In this document: piece after piece, positions 7,859-14,586 of the stretch
Numbering within the stretch: position 1 is the first letter of the stretch
Layout of the letters: each line of letters opens with the position of its first letter
Source of the DNA: UBA817 sp049889215
GTDB lineage: Bacteria > Margulisbacteria > Marinamargulisbacteria > UBA817
DNA: 33,812 nt
Direction: 5' to 3'
Assembly: GCA_049889215.1 (NCBI GenBank)
Contig: JBMHDV010000019.1
Coordinates: 1-33,812 of the forward strand
Notes under the pieces: generated by a model
Told to the model about the DNA's origin: nothing
The model's database searches: none
The model's input: only the letters and a program-made list of their open reading frames with translations
Made by a program: the position numbers and the translations under genes

Positions 7859-8010
7859 CTCTCATCCTCCACAATTAACTATAGCCTAACTATGTTGCCA
7901 TACATTTACACACAACTTATCTTAACCAATTTATTTAATCTTTCATAGTACTTAACAGTTGTATTTAAAGGATTGTTTGTGGGACACATTTTCTTCACAG
8001 TGAACACTCC
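7859..8010 (-). promoter_or_regulatory. Shared upstream element, copy D
   Basis: Nearly identical to copies A and C, with TATAGT in the conserved GGCTATAGTTAATTG block, GGAGG, and the distal tandem motif TTAAATAC-N5-TTAAGTAC (7948-7968). The remainder of the intergenic stretch, 8011-8137, shows nothing clear. Confidence 0.6.
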
Positions 8011-8137
8011 ACCAAAGAAGCACTTGTTGCGCTACTCACAAGACATATTTATATAACTGACCACGACCATTTATTAACAAACTTCATTAAATTTTCAAAG
8101 TTTTACACAGCCTGTACTCAATATAAAAACCAATGAT

Positions 8138-8198
8138 ATGGTTCAAAAACTCATTTCATTCGTTGCTTACAAGCTGATTTTGCTGAGTAGTAGTTTGC
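8138..8198 (+). pseudogene. 5' fragment of a DUF2878 gene (duplicate of 10767-10828)
   Basis: From ATG 8138 the translation begins MVQKLISFVAYKLI, against MIQKLISFVAYKLI for the intact gene at 10767. About 50 bases match with about five differences, then similarity stops abruptly next to the 3' end of the minus-strand effector at 8204. It is a scar showing that the 8204-10587 effector pair sits between two copies of this gene start. Confidence 0.75.
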
Positions 8199-8203
8199 CC
8201 ACT

Positions 8204-9100
8204 TTACCCGGATGCTTGATGACGTATTGATTGAGTGACTGGTTTTTTATGTGTTATTCCTAAAACTGACGCTGTTGTTTGATTTACTTTTGCAGATGCA
8301 AGCCCAACAATGCCCAAATAATCAGCGATTTGCAAATGGATTTCCGCTGGCAAATAAAGTGTTTTATTTATGGTACAGCAATTGAATTTCATTCGCGAAT
8401 GACTGCAAACGCCATTTTCACTAACTTCTTTTGAAACCAACAACAACTTATCAAATGATTTGTTCGCCTCAATAACAGCAGCCCCACCATGCTTACGGAG
8501 TATATTCTGATTGGCTCTGTATTTACCTGAGCCTCTTTTTCCGAATGCCCCCTCCCACTGATTGCACCGATTATTATCGGTATTAAGATAGACACCAATT
8601 TCCAAGATTTCCTTGATTTTTTTGCTGGATTTTAATTTAAATGCCTCATCTAAAGCTTCAGGATATAACTGAGAAAACTGATTACACCCAATCAATCGAC
8701 CAATGATTTCAGGATTCCTTCCCTTAATGGCTGATTTTAAAACTATAAAAAAATTACCAATAGATACCTTACCAAAACGATTGCAGCTAATAAATTTAGC
8801 AACAACACCCTCATTATTGGCTTTAATCGTATAAATTAAGGCTGAAATAAATTTATTTTCATCAACCTCATCAAGGTTACAAAGGCGAATAATTTGGGTA
8901 ACAACACCCATCTGAGCATTTTTTGAATATCGATTTAATGCATCACCTAAATCATTAAATTCTAGATTTAATGCCTTGGTTAAATCTGAACCATCATTAA
9001 GGTTGTTATATTTTGCTTTTGCTATCATGCCATTTGTGACTGTTTTTTTTGGACCTTGGCGTGAGCCTATTTTACGATCTACTGGGCAGCAACAAAGCAT
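8204..9100 (-). CDS. Ankyrin-like helical protein with C-terminal F-box-like motif and N-terminal Cys cluster
   Basis: A 298-residue protein with ATG preceded by GAGGAG. It starts MLCCCP; three consecutive cysteines near the N-terminus are a typical S-acylation site if the protein reaches a eukaryotic cytosol. Residues about 40-175 form four degenerate helical repeats of about 37 residues that read like ankyrin repeats without the classic TPLH. Residues about 250-281 resemble an F-box (LPAEIHLQIADYLGIVGLA, then KVN): LP start, I/L pattern, YL and the V/N position. The order repeat-then-F-box is the reverse of Legionella AnkB (F-box then ankyrin). It does not share the upstream element of the genes to its left. 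A membrane-anchored ubiquitin ligase adaptor is the inferred role. Confidence 0.75.
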   Translation of the reverse strand: MLCCCPVDRKIGSRQGPKKTVTNGMIAKAKYNNLNDGSDLTKALNLEFNDLGDALNRYSKNAQMGVVTQIIRLCNLDEVDENKFISALIYTIKANNEGVVAKFISCNRFGKVSIGNFFIVLKSAIKGRNPEIIGRLIGCNQFSQLYPEALDEAFKLKSSKKIKEILEIGVYLNTDNNRCNQWEGAFGKRGSGKYRANQNILRKHGGAAVIEANKSFDKLLLVSKEVSENGVCSHSRMKFNCCTINKTLYLPAEIHLQIADYLGIVGLASAKVNQTTASVLGITHKKPVTQSIRHQASG

Positions 9101-9237
9101 TATAATCTCCTCAACTAAACCTTACAGTAATTTTCAAGATTTTATAACCAATGTATTACTTTGCTTAAAAACATGACTTAATTTATCGCACTTCCCATCA
9201 CTTAAATAGTGATATAGCGCCATCTACTATTTGCTAA

Positions 9238-10587
9238 TTATGCACCAACCTTACGTCTTTTCTTAGCTGGAGGCCCGTCATCTTGTATTGGAACTAATTT
9301 TCTATCGCCATTTTCATCCTCATATGTTTCAACGCCTTTTTCATCTTTACGCCAGTTTCTATATTTTTCTCCATTCGGATAAATTATGAGCTCACATGTG
9401 GCAATGCCATTTTTAACTTTACGCCATTTTTTATATTTTTTTCCACTCGAACAAGTATAGAACGAAGCTGTTTGTACGGCTTTTTCATCTTGACTCCAGT
9501 TTTCATATTTTCTTCCACTCGGATAAGTTATTTGCTCAGCTGTTTGTACGCCTTTTTCATATATACGCCAGTTTTTATGTTTTCTTCCATTCGGATAAGT
9601 TAAGAGACCAAATGTGATAACGCCATTTTCATCTTTACGCCAGTTTTTACATATTTCTCTATTCGGATAAGTTATTTGCTCAGCTGTTTGTACGCCTCTT
9701 TCATCTTCACGAAAGTTTTTACGTATTTCTCCATTCGGAAAACTCATGAGATCATATGTGATAATGCCATTTTCTTTCTTAAAGTTTTTATATATTCTTC
9801 CATTCGGAAAAGTTCTGAGCTTACATGTGATAACGCCATTTTCATCTTTACGCCAGTTTTTACGTATTTCTCCATTCGGAAAACTTATGCGATCAGCTCT
9901 TAACACGCCTTTTTTATCTTCAAACCAGTTTTTACGTATTTCTCCATTCTGATAACTTATGAGATCAGCTGTTAACACGCCTTTTTTATCCATTCTGTAG
10001 TTTTTATAAATTTTAGTTCCAATACGATAATCTTCACAACTAGTTGATCCGTCGGCTTCTGTTATCATAAGGTTGCCTCCTAATTGAACGATCGTTGTAC
10101 TAGGTAAGTTATATCGATGTTCATTAATACCAAGCACCGTAAGACCTGTAATTAAATTGTCTTTAATATCGACCTGTAATTGCCAATCATCGCTTATACT
10201 CAATCTCAAAAATATATTGTTTTGAAATGAACTCATTTCTTTAAAACGTTTAGGCGCCAATGGGTAATATGCTTCAATTCTCTCTGTCATAGCTTGTTCA
10301 GATAGAAATGCTGATTCTATCTTTTGTAATTCAGGTAAAAACGCTCGCAACAATGGCTTTTGTATTCTTAAACGATATTGGTTAAATAAACTAAAGAAAA
10401 ATGCTCTCATTAATTGAATATCTAAGTATGAATAACCTCTTCCATTGGTCATGGTTGATTTCAATTTCCTATAAAACGTCCGACTATAAATCTTAAGTAT
10501 ATTTTTTTGGGTTGCGCCATCTAAAAAACTGGTAATGATATTTAAAGTATCTGGTTCCAAATTATTAAATGCAACAATTTTATTCAC
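9238..10587 (-). CDS. F-box-like protein with MORN-like repeats and SV40-type C-terminal NLS
   Basis: A 449-residue protein. The start is GTG at 10587 with AGGAG eight bases upstream. Residues about 9-42 look like an F-box (LEPDTLNIITSFL ... NILKIYSRTFYRKL). Residues about 50-190 are a helical then beta linker of unknown kind. Residues about 190-430 hold ten 24-residue repeats of the form (Y/F)PNGEIRKNWRKDENGV, close to MORN/YwqK-type beta-hairpin repeats. The C-terminus ends PPAKKRRKVGA; AKKRRKV differs little from the SV40 T-antigen NLS PKKKRKV. No signal peptide. Inferred role: nuclear substrate adaptor for a host cullin ligase. The NLS string is unusually clear; the F-box is moderate. Confidence 0.85.
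   Translation of the reverse strand: MNKIVAFNNLEPDTLNIITSFLDGATQKNILKIYSRTFYRKLKSTMTNGRGYSYLDIQLMRAFFFSLFNQYRLRIQKPLLRAFLPELQKIESAFLSEQAMTERIEAYYPLAPKRFKEMSSFQNNIFLRLSISDDWQLQVDIKDNLITGLTVLGINEHRYNLPSTTIVQLGGNLMITEADGSTSCEDYRIGTKIYKNYRMDKKGVLTADLISYQNGEIRKNWFEDKKGVLRADRISFPNGEIRKNWRKDENGVITCKLRTFPNGRIYKNFKKENGIITYDLMSFPNGEIRKNFREDERGVQTAEQITYPNREICKNWRKDENGVITFGLLTYPNGRKHKNWRIYEKGVQTAEQITYPSGRKYENWSQDEKAVQTASFYTCSSGKKYKKWRKVKNGIATCELIIYPNGEKYRNWRKDEKGVETYEDENGDRKLVPIQDDGPPAKKRRKVGA
9290..10010 (-). repeat. Tandem array, 72-bp unit encoding MORN-like repeats
   Basis: About ten 72-bp units; the plus strand repeatedly shows ATTTCTCCATTCGGAAAA-like text followed by CGCCATTTTCATCTTTACGC. Units diverge more in amino-acid sequence at the two ends of the array than in its middle. 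Confidence 0.8.
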
Positions 10588-10766
10588 TAGTTAACTCCTG
10601 ATTTATAAAAAATTAATGTGGTAATATTTGACGAACGATTTAACATTTCATCACATCGTCTTTCCTTGTCAATCTCACTTCACATATTATCGTAGTTAAA
10701 TCTTAACAAATTTCAGTATATGCTTAAACCTTCCCACAGGCTTCACCCAACATGTAAACTAAAGGT

Positions 10767-10828
10767 ATGATTCAAAAACTCATTTCATTCGTTGCATACA
10801 AGCTGATTTGGCTAAGTGGTGTTTGGGG
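10767..10828 (+). repeat. Direct repeat partner of 8138-8198
   Basis: The first about 60 bases of the DUF2878 gene, matching 8138-8198 in the same orientation at roughly 90% over the best 50 bases. The two copies flank the 8204-10587 effector pair. Confidence 0.75.
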
Positions 10829-11264
10829 ATCCACCGTTGGCATTGCCTTTCTAACGCCCATTTTAGCTGTCATGTACGCACTGTATGTTCTTCGACAACA
10901 ATCCAAAAAAGGCCTTTTTATGATTTATCTGGCATGCATTACGATGTTTGGCATTGTATTGGAATCGCTGGTCCTCCATAAGACGGCCTATGCGTTTACC
11001 CCACCCCGCACATTGATTCCATATTGGCTTATGGCCATTTGGGTCGCATTCCCATGCGTTTGTGCAACGACCTTAAAACAAGCCATCAAATCACCTATAT
11101 TAGCGATTTGTATCGGTGCAATATTTGGCCCACTTGCTTACCAAGGGGCGGCCAGCATTGGCAGCATTGAACTCATTAATGGCGCTAATGGTCTTGGAAC
11201 CCTGAGTGTGGTTTGGGGCACATTGCTATTTATGATTCACCGGTGGATGCGACTATTTGATTAA
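10767..11264 (+). CDS. DUF2878 family inner-membrane protein
   Basis: A 165-residue, very hydrophobic protein with about five membrane helices and the DUF2878 pattern (WLSGVWGS near the N-terminus, YWLMAIWVAF in the middle, GPLAYQGA late). Family members sit in gammaproteobacteria near cyclopropane-fatty-acid synthase and related membrane-lipid genes; biochemical role unknown. Here its neighbours are effectors, and the next backbone gene, DUF2177, lies beyond the U-box-like gene. A 5' fragment of the same gene lies at 8138. Confidence 0.85.
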   Translation: MIQKLISFVAYKLIWLSGVWGSTVGIAFLTPILAVMYALYVLRQQSKKGLFMIYLACITMFGIVLESLVLHKTAYAFTPPRTLIPYWLMAIWVAFPCVCATTLKQAIKSPILAICIGAIFGPLAYQGAASIGSIELINGANGLGTLSVVWGTLLFMIHRWMRLFD

Positions 11265-11285
11265 TTGATTATTTTATTAATCAAT
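11264..11285 (+). terminator. AT-only hairpin after DUF2878 gene
   Basis: ATTGATTA and TAATCAAT form an 8-bp stem around TTTTAT, overlapping the last codons and stop. It is weak, with no following T tract. It could be a terminator or chance in AT-rich DNA. Confidence 0.2.
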
Positions 11286-11393
11286 ATTCGACAAAAATTC
11301 GACGTTTTATAAAAAGAACCACTCAGATGAACAGCAATTGGCCACTTGCCTATTGAATAATACAAGCCTAAAGATGCTTAAAATGTTTTTTTT

Positions 11394-13418
11394 TTAAATC
11401 TTGATTTCTTCTTCAACTTCACGAAGGAACCAATCTATCTTTCTTTCACCCATCATACTTGAATTACTATCTTTTATGGTTTTAATGTGCTTAAGCACGA
11501 CTTCCATTGTAAGTTTAAGGAGATCATTCTCTTTTATTATTTTTCTACTAAACGGACATGTTAAATATCCGAGTACATTTGATAACTTTTTAATCGCGTC
11601 TTCTGAAACAAATTGCCCACAAGGTAACATTATAAAATTGGTATCTAATGGTTCATAAAGAATCGTACATAAGAACACATCATCTTGTTCAATTTGATCC
11701 TCACTCATAGTTGCAATTTGATGGACTTTAACAAGATAAATTTGTTTTAGCAGATCTTTTCTAATGTCATAATTATCGGGGTCATTATATTTATCCATAA
11801 GCATACTTAATGAGTCTGATTCTTTATTTATATTTGGAAGCAGTTCAACTCCTGCCATTTCTTCATTGCGATTAGCTACTGGTTGTTGTCCCCCTTCAAC
11901 AGGCGTTAAATGCCTGTAAAAAGTAATTTGATCTTTAATTAATGTAAAAAGACAATAAAGTGAACAAGATCCAGATAAGGCTAGACCTGCATAACATACT
12001 GCCATTATAAGTTCATAAGCTTGTTCAGATACCCGTAACCCATGGCCATCATCCTGGGGGGACCAGGATGGCGTTAAATGTGTTGGAGTATCCCTAAAAC
12101 TCGAACTCATACGTGGCCTTGAATGAATAACTACTGCGCTTGACGGCAAACTTGAGCTTAACCATGCACCTGAATTATGATCGGCGCTTGACGCTTCATC
12201 AGAATCAGAATGAGACCCGCGGCTACTTAACGGGCTCACTGATGGGCTTAACCATGAATTCGAACCACGTTGAAAATTGCTTCCACTTGATGAACTCACT
12301 GATCCACTTACATCTGAAGTTGAACTAACTTGAAAACCGCGACTACTTGATGGGCGTCCCTCGCTTGACGCAGGGCTTAACCAGGCACTTGAATCATGAC
12401 CCGAGCTTGACGCATGAATTGAACCAGCTGTACTTGATGAACTCAATGATTCACTTACTGCTGAAGTTGAACCACGTAGAAAACCTTGACTACTTGATGA
12501 ATTCACTGATTCACTTACCTGTGAAGTTGAACTACCTTCAAAACCGCGACTACTTGATGGGCGTCGCTCGCTTGACGCAGGGCTTAACCATACACTTGAA
12601 TCATGACCCGAGCTTGATGCATGACGTGAACCAGCTGTACTAGATGAATTCACTGATTCACTTGCTGCTGAAGTTGAACCACGTAGAGAAGCTCGATTAC
12701 TTGATGAACTCACTAATTCACTTGCCTGTGAAGTTGAACTACTTTGAGAACCGCGACTACTTGATGGGATTCCTTCGCTTGACACTGGACTTGGGCTTGG
12801 AAAATGAATATCAGATGCACGGGGTGACCTTGGTACTAGTGTCAGATTACAACTTGGAATTGTATTGTTTAAATAAACATCATGCCAGCTAAATGATATA
12901 TTATTAATACGCTCGATTTCATTTTCAAGGTAATTGCAGAACGCAACTAAACGGCTTGTTTCACGACATTCATGCGGAACCAATGGTTTGTAAATGGCAC
13001 AATCTCTAGCCAGTGTTGATGGAAAATTAACCGGATCACAATAATGGTTAGAAAAGCTTGATGTCACCGCATTATATACATCTAACATTGTTATATTTGA
13101 TTTTACGGGACACGTCCCATCCCCATTTTTCAACTGCATTCTATTTTCAAGCTCTAACCGACTTGGGTATTCCTGTGTTAAATTTAACGGATTATTACAA
13201 GCCTCCAACACTTGGTCCGTTGTTACACAGGGCAACGCTTGATGATCAGGGTCGCCATGCCATAGGTTATCAGCACAATGAACAACATCAAATGTTCCAG
13301 CGCTTTCTATATTTTTTAAATGTTTAATTTCACATGCATCCGTATTATTAGTACGTCCAGCACTTGCACCTGCTCTAGTAATAGCCAATGCAGCAACCAT
13401 TAAGTTAATTAATTTCAT
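11394..13418 (-). CDS. Single-pass membrane protein with Cys-rich ectodomain, Ser-rich stalk and C-terminal U-box-like domain
   Basis: A 674-residue protein. Residues 1-19 form a signal peptide (MKLINLMVAALAITRAGASA). Residues 20-200 contain ten cysteines and six N-X-S/T sequons. Residues about 205-445 are Ser-rich and mucin-like with a 69-residue tandem repeat. Residues about 469-494 form one hydrophobic helix. Residues 579-645 look like a U-box: CTILYEPLDTNFIMLPCG, then AIKKL, then CPFSRKIIKENDL. The usual U-box order (P-I-x-x-E-x-M-x-D-P, LP-x-G, CP-x-x-R/C) is well matched, with EPL for MxDP. This layout is that of a eukaryotic type I membrane E3 ligase; U-box effectors (LubX, GobX) are known in Legionella but without this architecture. 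Topology after a Sec signal would leave the U-box in the bacterial cytosol, so delivery must be explained if it acts in a host. Confidence 0.8.
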   Translation of the reverse strand: MKLINLMVAALAITRAGASAGRTNNTDACEIKHLKNIESAGTFDVVHCADNLWHGDPDHQALPCVTTDQVLEACNNPLNLTQEYPSRLELENRMQLKNGDGTCPVKSNITMLDVYNAVTSSFSNHYCDPVNFPSTLARDCAIYKPLVPHECRETSRLVAFCNYLENEIERINNISFSWHDVYLNNTIPSCNLTLVPRSPRASDIHFPSPSPVSSEGIPSSSRGSQSSSTSQASELVSSSSNRASLRGSTSAASESVNSSSTAGSRHASSSGHDSSVWLSPASSERRPSSSRGFEGSSTSQVSESVNSSSSQGFLRGSTSAVSESLSSSSTAGSIHASSSGHDSSAWLSPASSEGRPSSSRGFQVSSTSDVSGSVSSSSGSNFQRGSNSWLSPSVSPLSSRGSHSDSDEASSADHNSGAWLSSSLPSSAVVIHSRPRMSSSFRDTPTHLTPSWSPQDDGHGLRVSEQAYELIMAVCYAGLALSGSCSLYCLFTLIKDQITFYRHLTPVEGGQQPVANRNEEMAGVELLPNINKESDSLSMLMDKYNDPDNYDIRKDLLKQIYLVKVHQIATMSEDQIEQDDVFLCTILYEPLDTNFIMLPCGQFVSEDAIKKLSNVLGYLTCPFSRKIIKENDLLKLTMEVVLKHIKTIKDSNSSMMGERKIDWFLREVEEEIKI
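12337..12768 (-). repeat. 207-bp tandem repeat encoding a 69-residue Ser-rich unit
   Basis: The string CCGCGACTACTTGATGGG recurs at 12337, 12544 and 12751, exactly 207 bp apart, giving two full units and the start of a third. The repeat is in frame with the protein, so unit loss or gain would change stalk length without breaking the gene. Confidence 0.85.
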
Positions 13419-13515
13419 CTTACGTCACCAATTTAATTTTACCACTTGATAACCAATAGAGAAAGGTTTTCAAACGCATTAAAATTAAATAGAAAACATC
13501 TGATATAATTTAAAA

Positions 13516-13920
13516 ATGAACATATTATTTAAATTCTTTATTTCTTTCATCGTATTTTTAGGCATTGATTTGCTTTGGCTGGGCATTGTTGCTCGAAAAC
13601 TTTATGTGCATTACATGGGGCACCTGCTTCGCACCCCACCCAACTGGCCGGTCGCATTTTTGTTTTACGGACTATTTGTGGTTGGTTTAATGGTGTTTGC
13701 TATTGAACCTGCTGTTCAACAAAAAAGCATTGCACATGCCGCTAAATGGGGCGCGTTGTATGGCTTTTTCACATACATGACCTATGATTTAACCAATTGG
13801 GCGGTACTTAAAGATTGGCCCGCTGGAATTGTTGGCATTGATATTTTATGGGGCACTGTTTTGGCCATGAGTGTGGCCAGTGCAAGCACATATATAATAT
13901 TAGCGTTTAGCGGCTCGTAG
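13516..13920 (+). CDS. DUF2177 family membrane protein
   Basis: A 134-residue protein with four predicted helices and the family signature: DLLWLG near residue 20, GALYGFFTYMTYDLTNWAVL in the third helix, and DILWG in the fourth. Function unknown; related proteins are often near DUF2878 genes. A TATAAT at 13504-13509 ends seven bases before the ATG, and no Shine-Dalgarno is seen, so a leaderless transcript is possible. The 3' end overlaps the convergent lipoprotein gene by 21 bp. Confidence 0.85.
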   Translation: MNILFKFFISFIVFLGIDLLWLGIVARKLYVHYMGHLLRTPPNWPVAFLFYGLFVVGLMVFAIEPAVQQKSIAHAAKWGALYGFFTYMTYDLTNWAVLKDWPAGIVGIDILWGTVLAMSVASASTYIILAFSGS

Positions 13921-14586
13921 TTGAATCGTCCACGATCGATTGCCTGGAAAATCGATCTCAACCTTAATTAACGACTGTTGATACCCGGCATAGGTTAAAT
14001 GCAAATGCAGTTGTTGTAATCCTTCGATGCTTGGGTGTTGATACGTGTAGTGGTGAACACTATTGTTTTCAACCTTGGATTGCGATGTTGGTGGCCCAAG
14101 AACAGACAACAACGTGGCTTGAGATGGAATTTGCCGGACTGTTTTATTTGGGGGTGTAAGTTTCCAACGACCTGATTCGGGCAACTCTGAGTGCCCTAAG
14201 AGTTGCAATGACTCTAAAGCAAATGATGTTGAAACCGCATTATAAAAAACATCTGGATAATTAATGACAACCAAACGGTTGTGCTTAAAAAGCAACCGAT
14301 ATGTTAATGAAAATACCGGCTGATCGGGCCGAATAAAGTCATACGTGTATTGCTCGCCTTCAATTTTTGACGGTGCAATTCCAGTGATAAGAATGATGTC
14401 TTCAGGAAACAATACCGGGTGATGAAAACGTAAAATGCCAGGCTGACTAAAGTCAATGGCAGCTACGGCATGTTTGAGCTGCTGTTTAAATTGCAATAAA
14501 CGCTGAACAACACAACCGTTTAAAAATAGAATAGCAACTACAAGAAATAGTAGTTTAATGGCTTTAAAACGGCTAAAAAAGCCCAT
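13900..14586 (-). CDS. Putative lipoprotein downstream of FeoB
   Basis: The ATG at 14586 is chosen over an upstream one at 14628 because it gives a normal lipoprotein signal peptide (MGFFSRFKAIKLLFLVVAILF, lipobox LNGC). It overlaps the end of feoB by 14 bp, so it is translationally linked to the feo operon. The mature part of about 205 residues is mostly beta-strand-like, with no recognised domain. A role in iron uptake is suggested only by position. Confidence 0.7.
   Translation of the reverse strand: MGFFSRFKAIKLLFLVVAILFLNGCVVQRLLQFKQQLKHAVAAIDFSQPGILRFHHPVLFPEDIILITGIAPSKIEGEQYTYDFIRPDQPVFSLTYRLLFKHNRLVVINYPDVFYNAVSTSFALESLQLLGHSELPESGRWKLTPPNKTVRQIPSQATLLSVLGPPTSQSKVENNSVHHYTYQHPSIEGLQQLHLHLTYAGYQQSLIKVEIDFPGNRSWTIQLRAAKR

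Noticed and set aside
1221..7968. PmrA box (as in Legionella/Coxiella effector genes) in the shared upstream elements
   Set aside because: Half-sites are spaced 13 bp rather than 11 and lack the TTAATATT core.
8138..10828. Insertion sequence or transposon bounded by the DUF2878-derived direct repeats
   Set aside because: No transposase, no terminal inverted repeats, and the direct repeats are coding sequence far longer than a target duplication.
12140..12892. Plus-strand open frames with MNSLIHLLLKLN-type repeats opposite the Ser-rich stalk
   Set aside because: Antisense of the Ser-rich repeat; no start signals, and the minus strand has a full signal-peptide/TM/U-box architecture.
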